A stretch of DNA of 64,000 nt from CANDYO01 sp964627795 (GCA_964627795.1 CAZVLF010000008.1:1-64000); one strand, 5' to 3'. Positions 17,628 through 27,692 are shown, counted from the first letter of the stretch. The notes: a model not told the origin generated them from the letters alone. Translations and numbers: made by a program.

Positions 17628-18236
17628 TTATTTTTTTTCTTTCTTATTATCCTTTGCACATGATTCTTCTTTTGAATGACATTCGCTTGCTGTGCATTTA
17701 GCATAATTTCTCATTTTTTTCATATGTTCACTAACTTTACCGCTTGCTACTTCAAAATGCTCTAAATTTGCTTTAGCAAACATTTCTGATAGTTCTTTAA
17801 AATCTGCTACTAATGAGTCAAAAGTTGCTTGCATATATTCTGCTTGCATATTCATTGCTGCTTCAGGATTTGGAGAAGAAACCATATTTTGCATAAGCTT
17901 GTATAAATCATTTGAATGCTTTTGAATAATTTCAGCTTGGCGACGTAACATTGCTTGTGCTCCTTCTAAGCTAAGCTTGTGCATGTCAGCAAACGTCTCA
18001 ACATTTTTCATATTCTCAGCAAAATTAAAATTATTTTTCTGATTCATCCAAGGCATATTCTCAAACATTTTATTTGGCACTTCCATCCAAACAGCCGGAT
18101 TAAAATTTTTGTACATGTCAGCTGATTGTACTGTTTCCATCATTTTAGTCCAATTTTCTGGAGACCACATTGACATAGGGTTTTCCATTGATTTTTTGAA
18201 CATATCCATAAATGGATTATTCTTGTAATCTTGCAT
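17628..18236 (-). CDS. phasin family protein
   Basis: Phasins coat polyhydroxyalkanoate granules. This 202-residue, helical, Met/Asn/Lys-rich protein has the amphipathic organisation and MQNMVSS...M.AEYMQA-type helices of the phasin 2 family, with a Cys/Lys-rich tail. The ATG at 18236 is chosen because GGGAG lies eight bases upstream, while the in-frame TTG at 18251 overlaps that site. A strong terminator follows. PHB synthase is not visible in the window, but a PhaA-type thiolase (45858-47036) is present. Some phasin-like proteins act as chaperones instead. Confidence 0.75.
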   Translation of the reverse strand: MQDYKNNPFMDMFKKSMENPMSMWSPENWTKMMETVQSADMYKNFNPAVWMEVPNKMFENMPWMNQKNNFNFAENMKNVETFADMHKLSLEGAQAMLRRQAEIIQKHSNDLYKLMQNMVSSPNPEAAMNMQAEYMQATFDSLVADFKELSEMFAKANLEHFEVASGKVSEHMKKMRNYAKCTASECHSKEESCAKDNKKEKK

Positions 18237-18282
18237 AGCTATTACTCCCAATAAAATATTAAAACAATCATATTATAAATCT

Positions 18283-19014
18283 TTATTGAGAAAATAAGCA
18301 ACTATTATTTACAATAATATCAAAAAAAACATCCCTATTAGTTGCAATATTCTTATGCTTAACGCTATAAATATTTTTCACCAAAAAATATTTATTTATT
18401 TCAAAAGCATTTATTAACTCTTGGTGGGTAGGAAAGTAAAAATCAATGTAGAATTTTGGCAAGATAAATAATTTATCATGATATGCTTTACCTGCTTCTT
18501 TAGTCACGGACATACCTGTTTTAGGGGATAGATAATATAATCCCTCTTTTTCTCCTGTAACTGCACATTTATCTAAATGAATACCATATCCTAATTCTTG
18601 TAAAATAATAAGTTCAAGCTTTAGGTAGTTTACTAACCAAGTTGTTTGATTTTTTAATGACACTAAATAATCTTCAAGACAAAGAAAAATTCTTAGCTCT
18701 TTTGTTTTTTCAGGCAAAACATCTACCAACAATGAACATATACTTGAAATAGAAGCAACTTTTGCCCTATCAGCTAATATAACCATTGAAATGGATTTTT
18801 CTAACTCAAACCTAAAATATCCTAAATGCTCTGGCAATCTTCCTACCCAGTTAACATCAACAATATTTCCAATTTGAACTTGGTTTTTACTTCTTTTATC
18901 TATTGAAACAATACCTTTATAAAGACCATGCTCTTTGGCTAAAATCCAGCATAATATTTTTTCATCATCTAGTGGTTGTTGTTTTAATATAATTGCTTTG
19001 TCACTCCACCGCAT
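18283..19014 (-). CDS. recO: DNA repair protein RecO
   Basis: RecO loads RecA onto SSB-coated DNA in the RecFOR pathway. The 243-residue protein begins with the typical OB-fold opening (AIILKQQPLDDEKILCWIL) and continues through the helical RecO C-domain, with GYGIHLDKCAVTG marking the usual zinc-site region. Only part of the four-cysteine zinc motif is recognisable. It sits upstream of the phasin gene with a 46-base gap and could share its transcript. Confidence 0.88.
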   Translation of the reverse strand: MRWSDKAIILKQQPLDDEKILCWILAKEHGLYKGIVSIDKRSKNQVQIGNIVDVNWVGRLPEHLGYFRFELEKSISMVILADRAKVASISSICSLLVDVLPEKTKELRIFLCLEDYLVSLKNQTTWLVNYLKLELIILQELGYGIHLDKCAVTGEKEGLYYLSPKTGMSVTKEAGKAYHDKLFILPKFYIDFYFPTHQELINAFEINKYFLVKNIYSVKHKNIATNRDVFFDIIVNNSCLFSQ

Positions 19015-19110
19015 GGTTATTTTTCCAGATAATGTAAAATAAATTTTAGTAAAACTATTTGAAATCGATCATATTTAATAATAATCTAATAATAAAGAGA
19101 TTTTATTTTA

Positions 19111-19542
19111 ATGAAACAACAAAACTATTATGCCTCCGTAATAAAGAGGCTTTTGGCACATTTAATAGATATTGGTCTTATTTATTTAATAATCTTCCTT
19201 TTAACACTCATATTTCCTTTATTAGAGGAACAAAGAAATAGCATTTTTATTGAGGCAAATTACCTAATAATTAGCTTTATTTATTATGTATATACTACAT
19301 CTTCAACAATAAAAGGAACTGTTGGAAAAAAGATGTTAGGGCTTGCTGTTGTTAATGAAAATTTTAATAGTCTTAATATAAAAGAAGCTACAAATCGGTA
19401 TTTTTATTATTTCTTTTCTTTCTTTACTTGTGGTTTAGGGTTGATGGTAATATTTTTTAATCCGAAAAAACAAACTTTACATGATATTTTTAGCTCAACA
19501 TACGTAGTATATTTAAAGAATTTAAAGGAGAATAATGCTTAA
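19111..19542 (+). CDS. RDD family membrane protein
   Basis: This 143-residue protein has three membrane helices (about 17-37, 50-65 and 90-110). It carries the hallmarks of the RDD family: an R-L-L-A-H-L-I-D opening with Arg/Asp in the first helix, and GTVGKKMLGLAVV after the second. The family role is poorly defined, with proposals in ion transport. Its stop overlaps the start of cysQ by 8 bases, so the two are translationally coupled. Confidence 0.82.
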   Translation: MKQQNYYASVIKRLLAHLIDIGLIYLIIFLLTLIFPLLEEQRNSIFIEANYLIISFIYYVYTTSSTIKGTVGKKMLGLAVVNENFNSLNIKEATNRYFYYFFSFFTCGLGLMVIFFNPKKQTLHDIFSSTYVVYLKNLKENNA

Positions 19543-20272
19543 TTATATAATTGAAATAGCTCAAGAAGCTGGGAATATTTTACTTAAACATTTTAAAAAA
19601 TTTGAAATTGAATTTACTTTAAAGGAGGATGGATCTCCAGTATCCGTTGCAGACATAGAAGCAAATAATTATATTGTTGAAAAGCTAAAACTTATTGCTC
19701 CTAATATACCTATTATTTCTGAAGAAATTCCATTAGAAGAATTTAATAGTGAGTTATTTTGGCTTATCGATCCACTTGATGGAACTAAAAGCTTCCTAAA
19801 AAAAGATGGTTTATTTACCATTAATATAGCGCTTATAAAAAATAAAATTCCTATTTTAGGTGTAATTTATTCGCCATTAAATAAGGAATTTTATTTTGCA
19901 GAAAATAACGTCGCTTACAAAAAATTTCTAAACGAACCAACAACTATAATTAAATGTAGAGAGATACCTCATCAAGGAGCCACAATTTTAGTTAGTAGTT
20001 CAAATCTAAATAAAGCTAAACTGGATAAATTTATGGAAGGTAAAAAGATTGATAAAATAATCCCCTTATCTAGTGCGCATAAAATTTGCTTGATTGCAGA
20101 AGGAAAAGCAGATTTTTATCCAAGATTTGGTGATACAATGGAATGGGATACAGCTGCAGGCCATGCAATTATTAAGGCAGCTGGAGGTAATATTTACACT
20201 CTTAATAAACAAGAACTAAAATATAGAAAACTAAATTACTTAAACCCTAATTTCATTGCTGGAAAGTTTTAG
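19535..20272 (+). CDS. cysQ: 3'(2'),5'-bisphosphate nucleotidase CysQ
   Basis: CysQ hydrolyses PAP to AMP, clearing a by-product of sulfate and coenzyme A-dependent transfer. The inositol monophosphatase-fold motifs are intact: EEIP (metal Glu), WLIDPLDGTKSF and EWDTAAGHAII. At 245 residues the length is normal. A strong AAAGGAG precedes the ATG inside the RDD gene. The 3' end overlaps that of pssA by 4 bases, tail to tail. Confidence 0.9.
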   Translation: MLNYIIEIAQEAGNILLKHFKKFEIEFTLKEDGSPVSVADIEANNYIVEKLKLIAPNIPIISEEIPLEEFNSELFWLIDPLDGTKSFLKKDGLFTINIALIKNKIPILGVIYSPLNKEFYFAENNVAYKKFLNEPTTIIKCREIPHQGATILVSSSNLNKAKLDKFMEGKKIDKIIPLSSAHKICLIAEGKADFYPRFGDTMEWDTAAGHAIIKAAGGNIYTLNKQELKYRKLNYLNPNFIAGKF

Positions 20273-21033
20273 ATAATTTTTTTATTTTCGTTAAGCCTTT
20301 TTTTATAAGATCTATAACTAAAAGGGAATGTAAGACCATATATTCCTCCTAAAATAGTAAGAGAAATCCATGGCTCTATTATAATCACACCAATTAGTAA
20401 TCCAGCAAGAACTAATACAAAAGAAATATTATCTCTTGAAACAATTAAACGCTTAGTAGCATATGTAGGAAGTCTACTTGACATTAAAATCCCAATAAAA
20501 GCCATGTATATACCTATAAACTCTGGGCTTATATAATTTAATATATCCATTTCAAAACTAAGCATTAATGGCACAAGCGCTAAATATGCTCCCATAGGAG
20601 CAGGAACGCCTTTAAAAAACCCATCTCTCCAAGCAGGACGATCAGGTTCAGCTAAATCTGAATTAAATCGAGCTAATCTAATTGCAGAACATATTGCATA
20701 AAATAAGGTTAAGGCCCAGCCCATACCTTTTACTGGAATAATATTAAGTATCCATAAGTATAAAATTATTGCAGGAGCAACACCAAAATTTATAAAATCT
20801 GCAAGCGAGTCTAATTGAGCTCCAAAGTTACTTGTAGCCTTTAAAATTCTTGCCAACCTTCCATCTACAACGTCTAAAAAACCAGCAATAATAATAAATG
20901 CAACGGCTATATCCCATTTTTCAACTAAACCATAGCGTATTGACGTTAAACCGAAACAAATAGCCATAATAGTAACTAAACTGGGGAATAGCCTGCTTAT
21001 AGGCCATACCGCATTTTTAGACATATTTGTCAT
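20269..21033 (-). CDS. pssA: CDP-diacylglycerol-serine O-phosphatidyltransferase
   Basis: PssA joins serine to CDP-diacylglycerol, giving phosphatidylserine. The multi-helix membrane protein (254 residues) carries the CDP-alcohol phosphotransferase motif DGRLAR...G...D..D at about residues 52-75 (DVVDGRLARI, then FGAQLDSLADF). It follows psd immediately: the psd TAA and the pssA ATG are adjacent, so the two PE-synthesis steps are in one operon. Confidence 0.95.
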   Translation of the reverse strand: MTNMSKNAVWPISRLFPSLVTIMAICFGLTSIRYGLVEKWDIAVAFIIIAGFLDVVDGRLARILKATSNFGAQLDSLADFINFGVAPAIILYLWILNIIPVKGMGWALTLFYAICSAIRLARFNSDLAEPDRPAWRDGFFKGVPAPMGAYLALVPLMLSFEMDILNYISPEFIGIYMAFIGILMSSRLPTYATKRLIVSRDNISFVLVLAGLLIGVIIIEPWISLTILGGIYGLTFPFSYRSYKKRLNENKKII

Positions 21034-21723
21034 TTAACGGATCTCTCCTTTGCGCAATGAAGGAGCATTAAGATCTGCTATAACAGATTCACCTGCAACC
21101 ATAGTTTGACCTACCTCAACCAAAGGCTCAATTCCTTTTGGTAGATAAACATCCATTCTACTACCAAATCTAATTATACCAAATCTTTCACCAGCTTTTA
21201 CAGACTGTTTTTCCTCTAAATCACAAACTATTCTGCGAGCTACCAATCCAGCAATCTGAGAAAATGCTATTTGCTCTCCATTTGGCATTTCCATTAAAAC
21301 TTCTTGTCTTTCATTAAATTCACTAGCTTTATCAAGAGAAGCATTAAAAAACTTTCCAGGATAATAATGTAGTTTTTTGATTACACCAGTAGCAGGCACG
21401 CGGTTAACATGCACATTAAACACATTAAGAAAAATACTGACTCTAGTAACTGGTTCATCATTCATGTTAAGATTTTTTGGTGGAGAAACTTTTTCAATTT
21501 TTTGCACCACACCATCTGCAGGGCTAACAATTAAGTTATCACCTAATGGCACCACTCTTTCAGGGTTTCTAAAAAAATAGCAGCACCATAAAGTTAAAAC
21601 TATTCCTATAAAACCAAGCTTATCAGAAATACTTGCCATTAAAAGTGTTACAGCAAGAAACATGAGAATAAATATATATCCTTCTTTATGTATAGAAGGA
21701 AGCACCGACTTTAGTAAATCCAT
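21034..21723 (-). CDS. psd: phosphatidylserine decarboxylase proenzyme
   Basis: Psd converts phosphatidylserine to phosphatidylethanolamine. This is the short alphaproteobacterial form of 229 residues with two N-terminal membrane helices (about 15-50). The self-cleavage site Gly187-Ser188 in IIRFGSR yields the pyruvoyl group on the alpha chain. VFNVHVNRVP (around 101-110) is also typical. It leads directly into pssA with no gap. Confidence 0.95.
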   Translation of the reverse strand: MDLLKSVLPSIHKEGYIFILMFLAVTLLMASISDKLGFIGIVLTLWCCYFFRNPERVVPLGDNLIVSPADGVVQKIEKVSPPKNLNMNDEPVTRVSIFLNVFNVHVNRVPATGVIKKLHYYPGKFFNASLDKASEFNERQEVLMEMPNGEQIAFSQIAGLVARRIVCDLEEKQSVKAGERFGIIRFGSRMDVYLPKGIEPLVEVGQTMVAGESVIADLNAPSLRKGEIR

Positions 21724-21795
21724 TTTTGACTCCTAATTATAATAATAAACATACTTTATACTATTAAATTATTGATTTTGCAATTTAATGTTATC

Positions 21796-23157
21796 TTATA
21801 TAATTCTCCAGCTTGTACTCCCATCTGGATTATCTTCTAAAACAACGTTTTTTTCTTTTAATTCATCTCTAATTTTATCAGCAATTTTCCATTCTTTATT
21901 GAGTTTTGCTATTCTTCTTAATTCTATTAATTTTTCAATTTCATCATCTAAAAAAGAAGATTTTTTAAACCAAGCCTCAGGAAGGGATTGAAAAAAACCT
22001 AAAAATCTTCCGCAAAAATTTAATTTTGCTGCAAGATAGTTTTTTAATTCTTGATCTTTTGATTTATTATATTGAGTTGCATAATTATGCATAATAGAAA
22101 AAGCCGTTGGGGTATTTAAATCATCAAAAAGTGCATGTAGAAATTCTTCACATGGTTCTTGCGCTTCTATTTTACTTTCTTTTAAAATTCTGTAAAAACT
22201 ATCTAAGGATTTTTTAGCATCTTCTACTGACTTCTCATTCCAATCAATAGGTTTACGGTAATGCGAAGCAAGTAATACATATCTAATTACCTCTCCTTCA
22301 ATATTCTTTTTAAGTAAATCATCAATCGTAATAAAATTATTTAACGACTTACTCATTTTCTCCCCATTAACGGTAAGAAATCCATTATGCACCCAAAATT
22401 GGGCATATTTACTTCCAGGATGAGCACAACAACTTTGAGCTATTTCATTGGTATGGTGAGGAAAAATTAAATCTACCCCTCCTCCATGAATATCAAAATC
22501 ACTACCCAAATAATAATTGCTCATTGCTGAACATTCAATGTGCCATCCTGGTCTTCCTAAACCAAAAGGGCTATCAAAACAATTATCGTTAGCTTTTTTC
22601 CACAAAACAAAATCTTCAGGGTTTTCCTTTTCTTCGCCAACTTCAACCCTGGCACCTGCAATAAAACTTTCAGAATTTCTTCCTGAAAGGTTGCAGTAAT
22701 TTGAAAATTTATGAACCCTAAAGTAAACGTCACCATTTTTTAGATAAGCAAACCCTTGTTCTATAAGCTTTTCTATCATTTCAATCATCTGATTTATATG
22801 CTCTGTCGCCTTTGGTTCATAATTAGGAGGTAAACAACCTAGCTTATTGATATTGTCATGAAAAACTTCAGTAATTTTTTTAGTTAGTTCATTTATAGGA
22901 ATATTTTGCTCTTTTGAAGTGTTAATAATTTTATCATCAACATCAGTGATATTTCTAACATAAACAACATTATTATCACCATAAATATGCCTTAATATTC
23001 TATATAAAATATCATATATCACTACTGCCAAAGCATTACCCAAATGAGGATAATCATAAACTGTTGGACCACATACATACATCCTAACTTTACTAGGATT
23101 TAAAGGAATAAATTCTTGCTTTGATCGACCAATAGTATTATAAAGCTTTAATCTCAT
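21796..23157 (-). CDS. cysS: cysteinyl-tRNA synthetase
   Basis: CysRS charges tRNA-Cys. The 453-residue class I enzyme shows the zinc-site Cys in MYVCGPTVYDYPHLGNA (whose HLGN is the HIGH motif), the GWHIECSAM zinc segment, and KMSKSLNN (KMSKS). Length and order are standard. It is 72 bases upstream of psd on the same strand, with AT-rich sequence between, so shared transcription is possible. Confidence 0.97.
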   Translation of the reverse strand: MRLKLYNTIGRSKQEFIPLNPSKVRMYVCGPTVYDYPHLGNALAVVIYDILYRILRHIYGDNNVVYVRNITDVDDKIINTSKEQNIPINELTKKITEVFHDNINKLGCLPPNYEPKATEHINQMIEMIEKLIEQGFAYLKNGDVYFRVHKFSNYCNLSGRNSESFIAGARVEVGEEKENPEDFVLWKKANDNCFDSPFGLGRPGWHIECSAMSNYYLGSDFDIHGGGVDLIFPHHTNEIAQSCCAHPGSKYAQFWVHNGFLTVNGEKMSKSLNNFITIDDLLKKNIEGEVIRYVLLASHYRKPIDWNEKSVEDAKKSLDSFYRILKESKIEAQEPCEEFLHALFDDLNTPTAFSIMHNYATQYNKSKDQELKNYLAAKLNFCGRFLGFFQSLPEAWFKKSSFLDDEIEKLIELRRIAKLNKEWKIADKIRDELKEKNVVLEDNPDGSTSWRII

Positions 23158-23267
23158 TGTCTATTCTCTAATTTGATCAATTCACTTTAACGATTAAGTT
23201 TTATTTTGCAAGCTTCTTAATATAAGATAGTATTTATAACCTTAAAACTTAGATCAAAATAAATTTT

Positions 23268-24560
23268 ATGAAGATTTTAAATATATTAAAAAACCTAGTG
23301 CCATCTTCATTGTTTGGAAGATTTTTACTTATTATTCTTCTTCCTACTATTTTTGCTCAATTAATTGCAACCTATATGTTTTATAATCGCCACTGGGATA
23401 GCATTTCAAGGAATATGTCCTACGCACTTTATAGCGATATAATTGTAGCTGATGAATTAATAAAACAGAAACTTGAAAAAAGCTTAACTGAAAGGATGCT
23501 TCAGGATTTGAATTTATCTATTTCTACTCAACCATATAACACTATCAACAAACTAAAAGAAAAATTTCCACCAGAAACTAGAACCTTATTTTATTTGCTT
23601 AAAAATAATTTTCCTTATCCTATAAATATCTCTTTTAAAGATAATAATATAATAATAAAAATTCTTAAAAAGAATGAGCTTATAATATTTTCTACTAGCA
23701 GAAAAAGGATAGATAGCTCCACTACTTATATTTTTATTGCGTGGATGACTGGCACAAGTTTAATCTTCATTTTTCTTTCAATAATCTTTACTAAAAATCA
23801 AATTAGGCCAATATTAAGGCTTGCTCGGGCAGCTGATCGTTTTGGTAGAGGGCAAGAAACTCTATTTTTAAAACCTGAAGGTGCTACAGAAATTCGTAAA
23901 GCCACACAAGAATTCATTAAAATGAAAGAAAGAATAGAACATCAAATAAAATCTAGAACCGAAATGCTTGCTGGAATTTCTCATGATTTAAGAACTCCTT
24001 TAACAAGGATGAAACTTCAGCTAACAATGAGCAATGATGAAGACTTAAAAGAAATGCTGCAAGACATTAAAGAAATGGAATATATGATCAATTCTTATCT
24101 TGAATTTGCTAAAAAAGATATTAGAGAAGAGTTACAGAAAATTAATATATCAAAATTTATAAAGAAGATAATTTCTTATTACCCTTCTGAGAAATTTGTG
24201 TCAGTTTTTGCACCTAATATTTCGATCCCAATAAAAATGCATTCTTTAAAACGATGTTTTCAAAATTTACTTGATAATTCTATTAAATTTGGAAGTAAGA
24301 TAATTATTGAAGCATATATAAAAAATAATTTTTTTATCTGCGAGATTCATGATAACGGCCCAGGTATAGCTTTAGAAAATAGAGAAAATGTTTTTAAACC
24401 ATTTTACAGAATAGATAATTCTCGTAATTTGGATAAAGGAGGCTCAGGTTTAGGACTTGCAATTGCAAGAGATATTATCTTAAATCATGGGGGCAATATA
24501 GAGTTAGAGTCCAGCGATAAGCTTGGAGGACTTAAAATAATTTTATCACTCCCTAAATAA
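23268..24560 (+). CDS. EnvZ-like sensor histidine kinase, orphan
   Basis: Two membrane helices (about 18-38 and 152-174) frame a periplasmic sensor region of some 115 residues. A HAMP linker follows, then the dimerisation helix with phospho-acceptor His239 in GISHDLRTPLTRM. The ATPase domain has the N box (LLDNSIKF), G1 (DNGPGI) and G2 (GGSGLGLAIA). This is the EnvZ/OmpR-class architecture. No response regulator gene is adjacent on either side, which is unusual for the class but common in reduced genomes. Confidence 0.92.
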   Translation: MKILNILKNLVPSSLFGRFLLIILLPTIFAQLIATYMFYNRHWDSISRNMSYALYSDIIVADELIKQKLEKSLTERMLQDLNLSISTQPYNTINKLKEKFPPETRTLFYLLKNNFPYPINISFKDNNIIIKILKKNELIIFSTSRKRIDSSTTYIFIAWMTGTSLIFIFLSIIFTKNQIRPILRLARAADRFGRGQETLFLKPEGATEIRKATQEFIKMKERIEHQIKSRTEMLAGISHDLRTPLTRMKLQLTMSNDEDLKEMLQDIKEMEYMINSYLEFAKKDIREELQKINISKFIKKIISYYPSEKFVSVFAPNISIPIKMHSLKRCFQNLLDNSIKFGSKIIIEAYIKNNFFICEIHDNGPGIALENRENVFKPFYRIDNSRNLDKGGSGLGLAIARDIILNHGGNIELESSDKLGGLKIILSLPK

Positions 24561-24665
24561 AACTAGATAAAAAGTAATAAATTTATAATTGCATAACAAA
24601 TTGAAATATGTTAATGCTTCTGGTTTGTCTTAACTGGATAATATTAAATATAAAAATATATTCAT

Positions 24666-26450
24666 ATGAGTTCTTCAAAAGAAAACACTATTGGAAAACA
24701 GGTTGCAATACCTAATCAGGTTAACGTTCCTTATTACCCTATAACTAGCATTTCATATTCAAATTCCTCTGTGGAAGAACTTAGTTATTATTGTGAAAAC
24801 AACTCAAGCAGCATTAATCAACTTCTTCAAGTTTACAGTAGAGATCAAACTCAATTTATAGAAACCACTTCTAAAGATTTAGAGCTCACACCCTCTTTTT
24901 TTTCTGAGGAGTTTAAGTCGTTAATGACAAGTCTTTTAGATGGCTCAAGCTATGAACTTGAAAAAGAAATTACAATTAATTTTTCTCAAGTTACTAATGT
25001 TCATGAAATCAGGCAAAATAAAGTCTACCGAATTCCAGAAGAAATTTATAAAAATTGGCCTAAAATTTATGGAATAGATTCTGATCAAAACAACAAACAA
25101 ATTATAACACTTTTATTTCGTAACTCACCTGATTTAAAAAATATAATTAATATACTAATATTTAGTGATACTGAATTTAAGCTAGAAGAATATGGTAGAA
25201 ATGTTCAAAATATTATTTTAGAAAAAAATGCTGATCAAGCTCTAATTAATCTCTACTTTATATATAGTAATTTTTCTCAAGAAGCTGCTTCTTTGCTCTG
25301 GGAGGCATTTTTATTTGTTCTTGAAGGGAAAATGGACAATGAAAACCCTAGATGGAAAAACGGAAAGATTTATCAAATAGATTCTTGGGCCGAAGAAATT
25401 CAAAATGAAAATGATTCTTGCCACACTTTAACTTCTGCTTCAAATAAAGACTGTCTTATTAAACATAAATATAACTTGTTAAGCTTTGATGATAAACAAA
25501 AATTTAGAAAATCTATTATTGCCTACTCAGTAAAAATCCAAGCCGCACTTGAAATGGAGCAAATATTAAAAATAGACAAGCAAGATTTAATTGAAAAATC
25601 TTTAGATACCCCAGAAAAATGCCATGTTTTTATTAATAATAACTTGAATAATTTAAGTAACACTATCAATCATTTAGAAGAGTATATTCAAAACGAAGTA
25701 ACAAGATTATTTGAACCAGGTATATCAGAATTTTTTAAATCTCTTGTTAGCAAAAGAACCAATAAGAAAATCAAAACGACCAATGGATTAGCAAGATCTT
25801 CACTTTCACTCAGCCAAAAAATGCTTCAGTTTTCAGAAACAAGTTCGCGTTTCTTAGGAAAGCTTTATCCTTTCTTTGATACGCTCAATATTTGCACTTC
25901 CTTTTACTCTTTATTTTTAGAAGAACATTTTGAAGATAAGAATGAAAAAGATACTAAAGAAAAAGAAGAAAAAATTATTAGTATACAAGATCTAGCTAAA
26001 TTATTTATTGATAGAAATGTGATTTGTAATCATGAAGAATTTGAATCTTTAACCCCGGATAGCAAAAGCAAAATCTCTCAATTTTATGCCGAATACATTA
26101 CTTTGAAAGTTAACAATGATCCATCTTTAGCTGATAAACCATATATAACCACACATCTTCTACATAATATTACTGATATCGAATATTTAAAACATCTTGG
26201 ATTGGGAACTAAAACTCAAGCTTTACTTGACCTACAACAAGGACAAAAAATTTCTATAGCTAATTTTTTATTAAAGCAAAATCAAACAGAGTGTTACGAA
26301 CATTTACATGATTTTCTAAAAGGAAAAGCAGTAAATTCTAGTGAGCTAAATAACGAGATGGAAGAATTACCTATGTCTTTAGCATTTAATGAAGATACAA
26401 CCATTTCTTTACAAGGAGAACAGCTGGAGCATCTTTCATTGACAGGATAA
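24666..26450 (+). CDS. hypothetical protein, 594 residues
   Basis: I recognise no domain. The protein has no signal peptide or clear membrane helix and is rich in Asn, Ser, Glu and Lys. A Lys/Glu stretch (about 420-440) separates two mostly helical parts. The start MSSSKEN and the high Asn/Gln content suggest a soluble, perhaps secreted, lineage-specific protein. It lies 105 bases behind the sensor kinase and 41 before erpA on the same strand. There is no clear ribosome site before the ATG at 24666; a downstream start is possible but not needed. Confidence 0.65.
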   Translation: MSSSKENTIGKQVAIPNQVNVPYYPITSISYSNSSVEELSYYCENNSSSINQLLQVYSRDQTQFIETTSKDLELTPSFFSEEFKSLMTSLLDGSSYELEKEITINFSQVTNVHEIRQNKVYRIPEEIYKNWPKIYGIDSDQNNKQIITLLFRNSPDLKNIINILIFSDTEFKLEEYGRNVQNIILEKNADQALINLYFIYSNFSQEAASLLWEAFLFVLEGKMDNENPRWKNGKIYQIDSWAEEIQNENDSCHTLTSASNKDCLIKHKYNLLSFDDKQKFRKSIIAYSVKIQAALEMEQILKIDKQDLIEKSLDTPEKCHVFINNNLNNLSNTINHLEEYIQNEVTRLFEPGISEFFKSLVSKRTNKKIKTTNGLARSSLSLSQKMLQFSETSSRFLGKLYPFFDTLNICTSFYSLFLEEHFEDKNEKDTKEKEEKIISIQDLAKLFIDRNVICNHEEFESLTPDSKSKISQFYAEYITLKVNNDPSLADKPYITTHLLHNITDIEYLKHLGLGTKTQALLDLQQGQKISIANFLLKQNQTECYEHLHDFLKGKAVNSSELNNEMEELPMSLAFNEDTTISLQGEQLEHLSLTG

Positions 26451-26491
26451 CCATATGTGCTAATATTTACTAAATTTTAATTATTATTTAT

Positions 26492-26827
26492 ATGAAACAA
26501 AATTTTTTTCTTAGTGAAAGCGCAGCTAAAAGGATTGCTAGCCTAATAGCAAAAAGAAATGACCCCTCTATAAGTTTAAGAATTTCAGTAGAAGGAGGAG
26601 GATGCTCTGGATTTCAATATAAATATGAATTTGTAACTGACCTTCCAAATGAAGATGAGCTAATAATCGAACAAGAGGGAGCAAAAATTCTAATTGACCG
26701 AATTTCTTTAGATCTTCTCAATGGCTCAACTCTTGATTTTAATGAAGACCTTAGTGGCTCTTATTTTAAAATGAAAAACCCCAATGCTAGTAATAAATGC
26801 GGCTGTGGAAATTCATTTAGTGTTTAG
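26492..26827 (+). CDS. erpA: iron-sulfur cluster insertion protein, ErpA/IscA family
   Basis: A-type carriers deliver Fe-S clusters to apoproteins such as complex I and respiratory enzymes. The 111-residue protein has the three ligand cysteines in the family pattern: Cys38 in GGCSGF, then Cys103 and Cys105 in CGCGNSF. The C-terminus is that of ErpA rather than NfuA. Convergent with the DUF1189 gene, overlapping by 15 bases at the 3' ends. Confidence 0.92.
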   Translation: MKQNFFLSESAAKRIASLIAKRNDPSISLRISVEGGGCSGFQYKYEFVTDLPNEDELIIEQEGAKILIDRISLDLLNGSTLDFNEDLSGSYFKMKNPNASNKCGCGNSFSV

Positions 26828-27625
26828 ATATTTATTATTTACTGAAATAGCATAGAGAAAATAGACAATATAAAGGCTGCTTAAAATATTTTGAATCAAG
26901 CTATTTGGGCCAAAAATAACTAATAAAAATGGTGACAACACTGAAAAAATTGCTGCTGGAGCTTGAACTATGTTAGCTAGTCTAAATAGTTGCTTAAAGC
27001 TAAGTGAATTATTAGAAAACTTAAATATAACACTGGCAAGAATGGCATAAAAGCCGGATTTTAACAAAGACAAGCCAAAATATATTAGACTTCCTAATGG
27101 AATTCCTACTAACCATAAAAACATAATTAAATATCTTTTTCCTATTTCTGCTAGTTCTATTATTAAATCACCATCAATTATTTTAACTTTAGTAATTTTT
27201 GATAGCTCTTCATAATTTAAGCTATATATTTTATTTTTAAATAAGTTAATCTCTAGTTTATCCTTGGTAAAAACCATTATTGCATTATTATAATTGATTG
27301 AATCATTGATATCTAAATCAACAATGATAACATCTTGGTTATTATTTTTTATCTTCACTGGAGACTTTAATTCATCTTTAAAACTAGCAATATTATTTTC
27401 TATATTTAGCTGAGGAAATTTTTTTTCAATATCTAAGCCTAAATCCTTAAAATTAATACTATATAATATTAGTAGCAATATAAAGGTAGAAGTAATTGAT
27501 ATAAAGATTGATAATTGAAGGAGAAATTTTAATCCCCAGTTTCTCCACTTACAAGCTACATTAATATATAAAGTGGAAGAATAGAAACTTAAGAGAAAAA
27601 TTCGAAAAAAATCCTTTATATTCAT
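26813..27625 (-). CDS. DUF1189-like integral membrane protein
   Basis: The 270-residue protein has one N-terminal helix (about 32-56), a polar loop of some 110 residues, and about four C-terminal helices. The opening FFRIFLLSFYSSTLYINVA and this topology resemble DUF1189 proteins found in Rickettsiales and Firmicutes, whose role is unknown. It ends with TGA within the erpA 3' end; because reading on would run antisense to erpA, that TGA is evidently a true stop. Confidence 0.75.
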   Translation of the reverse strand: MNIKDFFRIFLLSFYSSTLYINVACKWRNWGLKFLLQLSIFISITSTFILLLILYSINFKDLGLDIEKKFPQLNIENNIASFKDELKSPVKIKNNNQDVIIVDLDINDSINYNNAIMVFTKDKLEINLFKNKIYSLNYEELSKITKVKIIDGDLIIELAEIGKRYLIMFLWLVGIPLGSLIYFGLSLLKSGFYAILASVIFKFSNNSLSFKQLFRLANIVQAPAAIFSVLSPFLLVIFGPNSLIQNILSSLYIVYFLYAISVNNKYLNTK

Positions 27626-27692
27626 TACAATAATTCCTAAAAATATTTGTTAGTGTCTATATTATACACTATTTTTTCCAAGTAAATATTAG

